The notes under the pieces: model-generated
Told to the model about the DNA's origin: nothing
Databases searched by the model: none
What the model saw: the letters and a program-made list of their open reading frames with translations, nothing else
Shown: in pieces, positions 25,014 through 33,705 of the stretch
Layout of the letters: every line of letters begins with the position of its first letter
Numbering within the stretch: position 1 is the first letter of the stretch
Source: Vibrio hyugaensis
GTDB taxonomy: Bacteria > Pseudomonadota > Gammaproteobacteria > Enterobacterales > Vibrionaceae
NCBI RefSeq assembly: GCF_002906655.1
Contig: NZ_CP025794.1
Location: 186,001-250,000 of the forward strand
Direction of reading: 5' to 3'
Length of the DNA: 64,000 bases
Translations under genes and position numbers: made by a program

Positions 25014-27824
25014 TTAGTTGTTTACCAGCGTCAGCCCGCTTGGGAGTGCATCACCAAAGATACGCTTCGATTCGCTCTCAGATAGCTCTTTGACTTCTTC
25101 AACCAGCGATACCCAAGATTCAGGTACCTTACTTTGCTTCAACTTAGCCAGTACCTGATCACGGTAGTCGTCAGAGATATCAAATAGGCGGTCGCCCGTC
25201 TTACGACAAATCATTACGGCTGCGAAAGCGATCATTGGTTCTTTCTGCCAGTTCTGTTCAAGCAATTTAGGTAACCACTGTTCCGCTTGTTCACGAGGAA
25301 TGACGTTATGCTGGCTGCCATACAAAGGCGTACGCGATGCCAAGCGACCCATTGCCCACCAGTGCGCTTGTTCGAACTGGTTATGGTTGATGGCTTTGCT
25401 CAAGAACCAAGTTGCCAATAGAACTTTGTCTTCGACTTCTAGGTGCTCAAGCGATGCCGCCAATCGAACCATGGATTCATAACCCATGTCTTGTGCCGCT
25501 TTGGCGGATTGTGGGTTTTTCATCGCACCAGGATGTAGGTATTTCGCGATATCCGCCAAGATGGTCTCTTGCTGCTCTTGGCTTAAACCACCTGCGATAC
25601 GACGCCAGAATACCCACCAGTCAGTCCAACCTTGATGGTTCTTGAACTGAATGTTTTGTTGGTAGAGACCCCAAACTTGCTCAATGCGCCATGAGTCGGT
25701 TGGAGCGCCAAAGCCCGGACGCAATGCAAAGCCCGCCAAACGAAGCCAGTTTTTCTCGTGTTGTTCAGAACGACGGCGACGCTTACGACCTTGTGCAAAG
25801 GTATCGAACAGTTGACGTAGGGTAGTGAAATCCCACTCGTCACGTTTGCCAAGTTTCTTCTCAAGATCTTTGGCTAAGGTTTTGATCTCTTTGCTTTCTG
25901 CGCTTTTCTTGTTACCGCTGTAAAGGCGAGCGATCAGCTCCTTACATTCGTTCAGTTTAGGGTGAAGCTTAACTTGCTCGCTGTCATCGGTTTGCTTGTT
26001 ACGAACTTCGAATTCTAGCTCCCAACGTTTGTTGTCGTCTTCTGCGCTGACACATTCCATCTTCAGCGTGCCGACTTCAGTCAACTGACACGCCAGTTGT
26101 ACTTCTACTCGCTCTTTCTGGTTGGCTTGCAGTTCGGCACCTTCACCCTCGAGAGTAGTGATATAAGGTGGAAGAGGAGCAAACAAGTCAGGATCAACAT
26201 CAACCATCACACCGTTTTGAATGGCGGTGTTATTGGTTAACGTGTCGTAGGTAGAAGTCAGCAGGTTAAAGCGAACAGGTTCACCTAGGGTAAGCGAGAA
26301 ACGACGACCACTTAAGCGGATCTCGTGTCCTTCTTCTGTACCTTTTGCAAGCAAACAGAGCGCTTTGCCCATCTTGTTCTTTTCTTGAAGATGCAAGAAG
26401 TAAGAACGCGCTGCGCCACCACCAATTTTAAGTTGTGCGCCACGACGTGCTTTACCAAATGCAACGGCACCTAGTGCAACAGACCAATCTGGATGTGGGT
26501 TATCTAATACCGTAACCGGAGCGCCGCGCCAATCGGACAGTAGGGTAGTGACTCGCTCAGTCACAAGTTCACTGTTGAACACACCACCGTTAAGTAGCAA
26601 ACCTACCGGAATGGCATTTTGTTTGTCGTCTTCGATGCCAAGAGCGGCACGAGCAACTTGTTGGTGCTGAGTTAAGAACTCGGCAACGTGCTTGCTTACC
26701 GCTGGGTCAGCAACGTATGGAAGACCAAACTCGACAACCGCGCTGCGGCGTTTGTCTGGTACTTCGCTGAAATCAGAAAGCGGGAAGAAGCCATCCAAAG
26801 CGATTTGGTGCACTTCTTGTTTGCTCAGCCCAATACTCTTTGTTCCGCCAAGAAGTTTCGATCCGCTGCCTAGCATGGTGATTTTTACTTCTTCAGGTGC
26901 ACTCGCTGAAAGCAGGTTTTCTTTCGCCTTACGAGTTTGCTGAATCAGCTTAGTCAGGCTTGCAGCAGTGAGCTTCTTACTTTGGTTGAAGCGGCTCTCT
27001 GCAAGATGCGCTAATGCTAAGTCGAGGTTGTCACCGCCCAACATCAAGTGTTCGCCAACACCAATACGATCAAGGGCTAGTTCATCTTGAGAAGAGAAAC
27101 TGGCTTCAATCAAGCTTAAGTCGGTGGTACCACCGCCCACATCGCACACTAGGATCAGTGGCAACTCTTTGAGCTCATCAGCTGCGGTTTGTTGGTGACG
27201 TGCGTACCAGTCGTAACATACGGCTTGTGGCTCTTCTAGCAGGACGATTTTCTTTAAACCTGCCAGCTCAGCCGCTTCGAGCGTTAGCTTACGAGCGGTT
27301 TCATCGAACGATGCTGGAACGGTCACAACCACATCTTGGTCTTCTAGCTTATTGCTAGGATGACGGTAGTTCCATGCTTGACGAATGTGGTTGAGGTAGC
27401 TTGCGCTGGCAATGACGGGGGAGACTTTATCCACGTCTTGCGCACCAGCCCAAGGAAGAATGTCAGAACTACGATCAACTGCTTGGTGCGATAGCCAGCT
27501 TTTAGCACTGGATACCTGACGTCCTTCCACCTTTGCGCCTAATTCACGAGCCCATTCACCCACGATCACATTACTAATGTCGCCAGAGACAGGTTCGTTT
27601 TCCCAAGGAAGTGTTAGGTCAGAAGGGGAGATTTGACCAACCGCAGGGTGATAGCGGAAAGAGGGCAGCAATGGTTTACGAACCACTTCACCCGGACCAA
27701 TCAATTGGTCGATGTCGAATAGGGATACTTCGGATTGTTCAAGGTTGTCGGTGATTTCACAGTACGCCACCACAGTGTTTGTAGTGCCAAGGTCAATACC
27801 AACAAGAAAACGAGGAGATGCCAT
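25014..27824 (-). CDS. Large Hsp70-family protein with long C-terminal extension (DUF3731 type)
   Basis: The 936-aa protein has an N-terminal actin-like ATPase domain with phosphate-1 GIDLGTTNT at 9-17 and a phosphate-2 loop VCDVGGGTTDLSLIEA. It lacks the classical DnaK substrate-binding domain. About 400 C-terminal residues form a helical extension, including LKLECKELIARL-like and KRRRRSEQHEKNWLRLAGFALRPGFGAP stretches. This is the form often annotated DUF3731. It is the last gene of an operon with DUF2760 and a second Hsp70. It is probably a specialised chaperone or assembly factor; no client is known to me. Confidence 0.88.
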   Translation of the reverse strand: MASPRFLVGIDLGTTNTVVAYCEITDNLEQSEVSLFDIDQLIGPGEVVRKPLLPSFRYHPAVGQISPSDLTLPWENEPVSGDISNVIVGEWARELGAKVEGRQVSSAKSWLSHQAVDRSSDILPWAGAQDVDKVSPVIASASYLNHIRQAWNYRHPSNKLEDQDVVVTVPASFDETARKLTLEAAELAGLKKIVLLEEPQAVCYDWYARHQQTAADELKELPLILVCDVGGGTTDLSLIEASFSSQDELALDRIGVGEHLMLGGDNLDLALAHLAESRFNQSKKLTAASLTKLIQQTRKAKENLLSASAPEEVKITMLGSGSKLLGGTKSIGLSKQEVHQIALDGFFPLSDFSEVPDKRRSAVVEFGLPYVADPAVSKHVAEFLTQHQQVARAALGIEDDKQNAIPVGLLLNGGVFNSELVTERVTTLLSDWRGAPVTVLDNPHPDWSVALGAVAFGKARRGAQLKIGGGAARSYFLHLQEKNKMGKALCLLAKGTEEGHEIRLSGRRFSLTLGEPVRFNLLTSTYDTLTNNTAIQNGVMVDVDPDLFAPLPPYITTLEGEGAELQANQKERVEVQLACQLTEVGTLKMECVSAEDDNKRWELEFEVRNKQTDDSEQVKLHPKLNECKELIARLYSGNKKSAESKEIKTLAKDLEKKLGKRDEWDFTTLRQLFDTFAQGRKRRRRSEQHEKNWLRLAGFALRPGFGAPTDSWRIEQVWGLYQQNIQFKNHQGWTDWWVFWRRIAGGLSQEQQETILADIAKYLHPGAMKNPQSAKAAQDMGYESMVRLAASLEHLEVEDKVLLATWFLSKAINHNQFEQAHWWAMGRLASRTPLYGSQHNVIPREQAEQWLPKLLEQNWQKEPMIAFAAVMICRKTGDRLFDISDDYRDQVLAKLKQSKVPESWVSLVEEVKELSESESKRIFGDALPSGLTLVNN

Positions 27825-27842
27825 ACAAACCTTCGTGTATTT

Positions 27843-27868
27843 AAAAACGGCACCCGATTGGATGCCGT
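27843..27868 (-). terminator. Hairpin between the two Hsp70 genes (possible attenuator)
   Basis: In the 55-bp gap an 8-bp perfect stem (AAACGGCA / TGCCGTTT) is followed on the minus strand by TTTTTAAA. It could reduce expression of the downstream Hsp70 gene or protect mRNA ends. Confidence 0.5.
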
Positions 27869-27879
27869 TTGATTTCTAT

Positions 27880-29844
27880 TTATTCTTCTTCGTTTGAGTT
27901 GCTTTTCGCGTCTTCGCGCACATCGAACTCAACATGCCATTTTTGACCGTTATCAGCTGCAATGGCTTCTAAGTAAAGCGTACCAAGCTCAGTGACGCGA
28001 GAGGCTAGGGTTACCGGAACCACTTCACCTTCACGACGACCTTCAGATACAGGCAGCGTTACTTGAATTTCTGGAAGCTCTTCAAGCTCTTCTGGTGCCC
28101 AGTAGTCTAGGTGAGTACCTGCTAGGTCATCACGACGAACCGTTGAGCCGAAGAATTGGAAGTTAACTGGCTGACCGATGATCAAACCAAACTCTTGGCT
28201 TGGTACGTCAACGCTTGAACCTTCTTCCATACCAAATGGTGCAACACAAAGTGCTTCCATTGGAGGTGCCATGCCCGGAATCGCTGGCATTGCACTTTCG
28301 ATACCCACGTAGTACGCCGAAGCAATACCACCACGGATACGAACGCCTTGTCCACGACGCACAGAGCCGTAGTAAGCCGCACCGCTAGCAACTGCAAGGT
28401 CTAGATCCACACCTGTTAGACGCTTCGCCATTTCTGCATCTGCTTCAATTAACCATTCGTTGATAGTGTCTTCTAGACGAGTTGCTAGAAGTTTCGATTT
28501 CAGAACACCACCGTTGAATAGGATTGCCGTTGGCTTGATGAAGTCAACTGACTGTGCTGCATCCGCACCTGGCATACCAGGCATGTTAGCGAATGGGTTG
28601 AAATCTTGAGCTGCTGCTTCTGCGCCATTTCCTGAAGCAGAAAGAGCATTGGCTTGCTTAGACAAGAACGCTGCAATGTGACGAGTAATGCCTGCATCTT
28701 GTGCGTAAGGCAGACCCATTTGCGTTAGTGCACCACGGTTACGTTGAACAGGGTGGTCAGTAATCGCAACTTGAGGGAAGAAGCCGTCAACCAGTGTTTG
28801 TTGTACTTCTTCTTGAGTCAGTTCTGTTTTCAGCGTTGCGCCAAGCAGTTTGGAACCACGGCTTGGTACCACGATTGGCACTGACTGAAGTTCACTGTCG
28901 TTCAATAGTGCTTCTTTAGCATCGCGACATGCGTGCGTCATTGCCTGAACTTGCCATGGCTGTAGCTCTTTGCCTTCTTGCGCTAGCTTCATCTTCAAGC
29001 GGTACGCAAGCGCAAGGTCCATGTTGTCACCGCCAAGTAGGATGTGTTCACCTACCGCGATACGGTTCAGAGTTAGGTTACCGTCTTCTTCGGTTACTTC
29101 CACCAAAGAAAGGTCGGTTGTACCACCACCGATATCGACCACAAGCACGATGTCACCAACTTCAACTTCGTCGCGCCATTTGTCGTTGCTGTTATCGATC
29201 CAGTTGTAAAGCGCAGCTTGTGGCTCTTCTAACAGTGTTAGGTGCACAAAACCAACATTGCGTGCTGCTTCTGCAGTTAGATCGCGGGCAGCAGGATCAA
29301 AAGAAGCTGGTACCGTGATAGTCACGTCTTGATCGGCAAGGTTGTGATTTGGATTCGTGTGATTCCAAGCGTCTTTTAGGTGCTCTAGGTAAAGCTCTGT
29401 CGCGCGCAGAGGGGATACTTTTTCCACTTCTTCTGGGCTACCTGCTGGAAGGAAAGCATCACGACGGTTCACACCTGCGTGGCAAAGCCAAGATTTCGCA
29501 CTTGCAACAAGGCGAATTGGCGTTTTCGAACCTAGGTTACGTGCAACTGCACCAACCAGAGCTTTTGGCTCACTCGACCACGGAAGAACGCGTGATTGCG
29601 GGTTCATTTCGTGCTCGTGTGGTTGGTAAAGGAAAGAGCCTAATTGGCTACGAGTTTCTACCGTACCCGGCGCAGTAAGCTGCGGGATAGGCATCACTTC
29701 AACGCGAGCGTCTTCGTTGTGTGTATCAACAAAAGACATCACACAGTGTGTTGTACCTAAGTCGATACCAACACTGAATTTAGGCGTCTGTTGAGTTTCA
29801 ACAGACGCTTCTTGAGAATGGTTTTCTTGGTTCATGTGTTCCAT
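27880..29844 (-). CDS. Hsp70-family protein, second copy in the operon
   Basis: The 654-aa protein shows phosphate-1 GIDLGTTHC at 26-34, the phosphate-2 segment VLVVDIGGGTTDLSLVEV, and the adenosine-type NGGVLKSKL. A C-terminal beta-rich region replaces a normal DnaK lid. It is a paralogue of the 936-aa protein through the ATPase domain. Its ATG overlaps the stop of the DUF2760 gene (TAATG), and a second in-frame ATG three codons later is also possible. Gene coupling indicates that the two Hsp70s and the membrane protein work together. Confidence 0.88.
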   Translation of the reverse strand: MEHMNQENHSQEASVETQQTPKFSVGIDLGTTHCVMSFVDTHNEDARVEVMPIPQLTAPGTVETRSQLGSFLYQPHEHEMNPQSRVLPWSSEPKALVGAVARNLGSKTPIRLVASAKSWLCHAGVNRRDAFLPAGSPEEVEKVSPLRATELYLEHLKDAWNHTNPNHNLADQDVTITVPASFDPAARDLTAEAARNVGFVHLTLLEEPQAALYNWIDNSNDKWRDEVEVGDIVLVVDIGGGTTDLSLVEVTEEDGNLTLNRIAVGEHILLGGDNMDLALAYRLKMKLAQEGKELQPWQVQAMTHACRDAKEALLNDSELQSVPIVVPSRGSKLLGATLKTELTQEEVQQTLVDGFFPQVAITDHPVQRNRGALTQMGLPYAQDAGITRHIAAFLSKQANALSASGNGAEAAAQDFNPFANMPGMPGADAAQSVDFIKPTAILFNGGVLKSKLLATRLEDTINEWLIEADAEMAKRLTGVDLDLAVASGAAYYGSVRRGQGVRIRGGIASAYYVGIESAMPAIPGMAPPMEALCVAPFGMEEGSSVDVPSQEFGLIIGQPVNFQFFGSTVRRDDLAGTHLDYWAPEELEELPEIQVTLPVSEGRREGEVVPVTLASRVTELGTLYLEAIAADNGQKWHVEFDVREDAKSNSNEEE

Positions 29845-30476
29845 TACAGCTCAACCTCAGCTGGAGCGATCACAGATGCATCGTAGTTCTCAGCCAGTTT
29901 AGGCAACGTCATTGATGTTGCTTTCCAACCTTTGTGAACTAGCGTGCCGTTGAATGGCGCGCTGCCTGTTACGTTGCCAGTTAGGCGGATTTCTTGTGGG
30001 TTGAAGCCTTCTTCAACCGTAATGCGAGTTTCTTCGTCTTCGTTACGAACGTGCGCTAGCGTCACGTAGTCGCTTAATACTTTTTGACCACCAGTGTGGA
30101 TTACGCGAGCGGCTGCGCCAACTTCCTCATCAGAGAATGACGTTAGGTCTTCTTTTAGGAAGTCAATTAGACGAGCTTCTTGCTGCATGATAGAAAGCAG
30201 CTGCATTGCAGAGTCTGTAGATGCAGTAACAAGCTTAGATTCAACTTCTACAACACGCTCGACGACTTTCTCTACTTCCACGACTTTTTCTACTTCTACG
30301 ATCTTCTCGACTGGCTTCTCAACCTCGACGATTTTCTCGACTGGTTTTTCTACCACTTTCTCGATCACTTTAGATTTGCGAGATACCGCGATTAGAAGAA
30401 GTAGAACACTCGAAGCCGCAAGGCCTGCGTGCAACATATCGAACGTTTGAGGAATTAGGTTCAAATCAATGTTCAT
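29844..30476 (-). CDS. Membrane-anchored coiled-coil DUF2760 protein
   Basis: The 210-aa protein has one N-terminal transmembrane segment (about 15-31). A low-complexity coiled stretch at 38-80 repeats VEKPVEKIVEVEKVVE-type units, and a folded C-terminal DUF2760 domain spans about 85-205. It is the first gene of the Hsp70 operon. The likely role is to tether the Hsp70 pair to the inner membrane or to act as its client or cofactor; this is inferred from the gene order only. The repeat is also visible in the DNA between about 30230 and 30375. Confidence 0.8.
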   Translation of the reverse strand: MNIDLNLIPQTFDMLHAGLAASSVLLLLIAVSRKSKVIEKVVEKPVEKIVEVEKPVEKIVEVEKVVEVEKVVERVVEVESKLVTASTDSAMQLLSIMQQEARLIDFLKEDLTSFSDEEVGAAARVIHTGGQKVLSDYVTLAHVRNEDEETRITVEEGFNPQEIRLTGNVTGSAPFNGTLVHKGWKATSMTLPKLAENYDASVIAPAEVEL

Positions 30477-30763
30477 GACATTTTTCTCTTTCTATTGATT
30501 TACTGGTGCTCAGTATTGGCTCATGTGTGTTTACTAAAAGGATCAGCTTTGCGACCTGCACCAAGTTTAGACATTAAAATGATGGTGGATGGTAGCATAT
30601 TCAAGGCTTAAGACTGTAATAATTCGTGAATATACCGCATGATTAGCATGAAAAATCAACGATTAGATAGGGATGCAAACGTTGTTGCTTGATGTTTATC
30701 CACATGTGGCGCAGTATTTCCATCATTATCGAAGCTTTGCACGTAATTAACGTGGAACACTAA

Positions 30764-32305
30764 ATGACATACAGCACGGCTCAACAGAGCATTCTCAAAC
30801 GGTATTCCGCTTCTATTGTCGCTTTCATTGCGGTGCTTATCGTGACAGCGGCTATGGTTGGTGTTGCTTATAAAATCCAGCAGCGCTATACGATGACCAT
30901 CTTCGATACCTTGGCGGATCGCCAAGCTGAATCTTTAAAATCTGCGGTAGAAAATGACCTTGAGTTTATCGGGGCAGGAGCGAATTTTTTTCACTCTGTC
31001 GATGACTCATACTGGTCACAATTTCCCTTGTATGCCAAACAAGTCGTTAATGGTTCCAAAAGCCTAGTTGGTCTGCAATGGATGGAGCGTGTTGACCCAC
31101 AAGATCTCGATCGCTTCTTGGAAAAAACGCGTAAAACGTTCCCTGATTTTCATATCTTTACCGTGCCAAAAGATGGGCCTAAAACCAATGGCTACATCTT
31201 AAAAGATGGCGCTCCAGCGTTTATTGCAACCGACATTTACCCAAGAACGCCGCAGAACCTTTCTCTGCTTGGCTTCTATTCTTCGCGTTTGCGTTTTGAA
31301 CTGATTCTAGATGACATTCTTACTCAGGGTAGAGCCAACATTTCCGATAAAGTGCGCTTGCTTCAAGATGGATACGATCAATCCCTCGATAAAACTGGAT
31401 TGTTGGTCTATCACCCAGTGTTTAGCTACGACAACCACGAGCTTCTGGGCGTTGTCGTCGGTGTTGTTCGCAGCACTGTCTACTTCGACGAGTTGATCAC
31501 CAAGACAGCGACAGAGCTTGATATGTCGATTAAGGTGGAAGATTTAGGCTTTGATGCATACGACGACCCATTGCTGTTTCAGAGCGATAATTGGAGTGAC
31601 CTGAAAGGGAAAACTATTAGCCGCAAGATTCAACTACCCAATAGAGAATGGAAGGTAGAATTCAAGCTAACGGAATCCGTTTCTGCTTGGGAGCGCTCCG
31701 TGCTTTACGGGACAGGGATTGCGGGCTTGGTTATTGCACTTTTGATCAGTTATATCGTGAATCTACAGTCACGGGAAAAAGAGCGTTTAGCGGTCATGCT
31801 GGATAATAAAACGGTAGAACTAAAACGCATGGCAGAGTTAGACCCGTTGACTCAGTTACTCAATCGCCGCGTATTTAACGACAACTTACTGCATTATATT
31901 AATACTGGTGTTGCCTTTAGTTTGGTTGGCTTTGATATCGACCACTTTAAACGCATCAATGATAAGCACGGTCACTTAGCTGGTGATGAAGCTTTGCTCC
32001 ATGTTACTCGATTGGTCAATGCGAATTTACTTGAAGGCGATCGCTTCTACCGAGCTGGCGGTGATGAATTCTGCATACTCTCTCGTTTAACCAATAAAGA
32101 AGAGTTGGCTGCTTATTTAGAGAAACTGCGTGGTATTGTCGCCAGCTCTCCTTTTGAATACGGGGCAACCCCTATTATCTGTTCTTTGAGCATTGGTGCA
32201 GCAGTGCATAAAGATGAAGATCCTGAGAGTTTGTTCCACAAAATGGACGTGCAGCTCTACCAAAGTAAGGAAAATGGCCGAAACTCAGTATCGATCGGTG
32301 ATTAA
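30764..32305 (+). CDS. CHASE-domain membrane diguanylate cyclase
   Basis: The 513-aa protein has transmembrane helices at about 18-36 and 314-334 enclosing a periplasmic CHASE-type sensor (LVGLQWMERVDPQDLDRF and LLVYHPVF segments). A GGDEF domain follows with an intact GGDEF at 432-436. It should make c-di-GMP in response to an extracellular small molecule. No RxxD inhibitory site is seen five residues upstream of GGDEF. It is a single gene divergent from the DUF2760 operon. Confidence 0.9.
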   Translation: MTYSTAQQSILKRYSASIVAFIAVLIVTAAMVGVAYKIQQRYTMTIFDTLADRQAESLKSAVENDLEFIGAGANFFHSVDDSYWSQFPLYAKQVVNGSKSLVGLQWMERVDPQDLDRFLEKTRKTFPDFHIFTVPKDGPKTNGYILKDGAPAFIATDIYPRTPQNLSLLGFYSSRLRFELILDDILTQGRANISDKVRLLQDGYDQSLDKTGLLVYHPVFSYDNHELLGVVVGVVRSTVYFDELITKTATELDMSIKVEDLGFDAYDDPLLFQSDNWSDLKGKTISRKIQLPNREWKVEFKLTESVSAWERSVLYGTGIAGLVIALLISYIVNLQSREKERLAVMLDNKTVELKRMAELDPLTQLLNRRVFNDNLLHYINTGVAFSLVGFDIDHFKRINDKHGHLAGDEALLHVTRLVNANLLEGDRFYRAGGDEFCILSRLTNKEELAAYLEKLRGIVASSPFEYGATPIICSLSIGAAVHKDEDPESLFHKMDVQLYQSKENGRNSVSIGD

Positions 32306-32387
32306 TTCAGCGAGCAAATTCGAGTTTTGAGATTGGTTACGGTAGAATCTCACGCTTTCAAATTTACGTTAGGAATCAAGACAAACT

Positions 32388-32918
32388 ATGAACCATAACC
32401 GTATCGTCTGCTTCGATTTAGAAATGTGCTGCTGGAGTGAAAACGGCGTAGGTCGCACGGGTGAAATCATTGAAGTTGGTTTGGCTGAAATAGATTTGTC
32501 GAAAGGTGAAATCGTTAAGCGCGCTCAATACTACGTAAAGCCTGAACATGATGAAGTCTCATTGTTTTGCGCAGAATTAACTGGTATCACACCACGTAAA
32601 ATTGAAAAGCAGGGCAGACCATTAGAGGAAGTGCTGAAGTCGATGCTGAAGAACTTTGGCGGTCGTAATAAGATCTATGCGTCTTGGGGACGTGATGACC
32701 TCATTTTGCTTGAAGAGTGCCAACAAAAAGGCATTGATGCGCCATTTACCGAGTTCATTAACCTAGCAACGTTGTACCGCATTCAAAATCGTCTTAAAGA
32801 AAAACGCATTGGTCATAAAGCCGCACAAGAGGCCAAAGGCATTGAGTGGGAAGGTCGCCAGCATTCTGGTTATGTGGATGCTTATAACTTGGCAAAACTA
32901 GCACTGACCATGCTTTAA
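32388..32918 (+). CDS. DEDDh-family 3'-5' exonuclease
   Basis: The 176-aa protein has FDLE (D10 and E12), an acidic D103/D104 region and H159-x4-D164 (RQHSGYVDAYNLA), which together are the DEDDh active site of DnaQ/KapD-like exonucleases. It is likely a stand-alone RNA or DNA 3'-end exonuclease in the cytoplasm. It has a ribosome binding site (TAGGAATCAAG) and no obvious operon partner. Confidence 0.88.
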   Translation: MNHNRIVCFDLEMCCWSENGVGRTGEIIEVGLAEIDLSKGEIVKRAQYYVKPEHDEVSLFCAELTGITPRKIEKQGRPLEEVLKSMLKNFGGRNKIYASWGRDDLILLEECQQKGIDAPFTEFINLATLYRIQNRLKEKRIGHKAAQEAKGIEWEGRQHSGYVDAYNLAKLALTML

Positions 32919-33064
32919 AAGGCTGCTTTCATTAATCTTTCATAGGATTACAGTCTTCTCGTCATAAGCCAGTACTAAATTAGTTATTAATAGATAACAA
33001 CAATGTTGGCTTGGCTCTGGAAGGAAAGGCGATTTGTTTAGGCTGAATCCAAGATAGAGACACA

Positions 33065-33092
33065 AAAAAACGCGCTCATGTAGCGCGTTTTT
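33065..33092. terminator. Bidirectional terminator
   Basis: AACGCGCT / AGCGCGTT with flanking A6 and T6 runs lies between the convergent exonuclease and TerB-like genes. Confidence 0.9.
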
Positions 33093-33121
33093 TATTGGTT
33101 CTTACTTATCCTGAGGCTGCT

Positions 33122-33562
33122 TTACTGAGATTGCAGCTTGGCTCGAATGAAGTCACTGTGGTCGACGTAGAGTAGCTCCGCTGTTTTGCGAATTACGGCA
33201 TCTTCCAGTGGGTCAATTTCACCGTCAGCGTACGCCACTTCCCACATACTCTTAATCAATTCGTAGCGGGTTTCTTGTGACAGCTCACGCAGTTGAGACG
33301 TAAAGTCATAAAGGGAAGTCGACTCACTCGATCTGTTTTGAGCCTGATTCAGTAGGGTATCGGTCTCTTCATCCGTCAGGGAAAGTAATTTCATGATCAA
33401 AGAGCGTTTGGTCGCTTGCTCTCTTTCATCGATTTGATGGTCCGCACCAGCCACTTCGCAAAGCAAACAAGCTATCGCCATATTGGGTGACAGCGTGTTG
33501 GATTGGCTAAGGTCCGAGCCTTCTATAAGTTGTTTAAATAATGAAGTAAGCGAATTAAACAT
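33122..33562 (-). CDS. TerB-like (tellurite resistance/DjlA-type) helical protein
   Basis: Starting at the ATG at 33562 (MFNSLTSLF) the protein is 146 aa. It shows the TerB repeat pattern: a first acidic loop DHQIDEREQ and a second YADGEIDPLEDAVIRKTAELL. Such domains bind metals or mediate protein contacts. It is a single gene. Its exact role is not indicated by its neighbours. Confidence 0.82.
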   Translation of the reverse strand: MFNSLTSLFKQLIEGSDLSQSNTLSPNMAIACLLCEVAGADHQIDEREQATKRSLIMKLLSLTDEETDTLLNQAQNRSSESTSLYDFTSQLRELSQETRYELIKSMWEVAYADGEIDPLEDAVIRKTAELLYVDHSDFIRAKLQSQ

Positions 33563-33705
33563 GTTGAGCACCAAGCTGTTATCTATTTATTTAAGATGGT
33601 AATGGTTTGAGCAAATCTCAAGGTCTTGATGAAATTTGATCAAGATCTCATACGATTGAGATGATATTTTCGCTCAATACAGTATTTGACCGTCAAAAAG
33701 CGGAT

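Noticed and set aside
30230..30375. Repetitive DNA in the DUF2760 gene
   Set aside because: It codes for the coiled VEK repeats of the protein and is not a CRISPR or an independent repeat element.
33621..33662. Overlapping inverted repeats (AGGTCTTGAT/ATCAAGATCT, ATCTCA/TGAGAT) between the TerB-like and PhoD-like genes
   Set aside because: No T tract and no match to a known operator; left without function.
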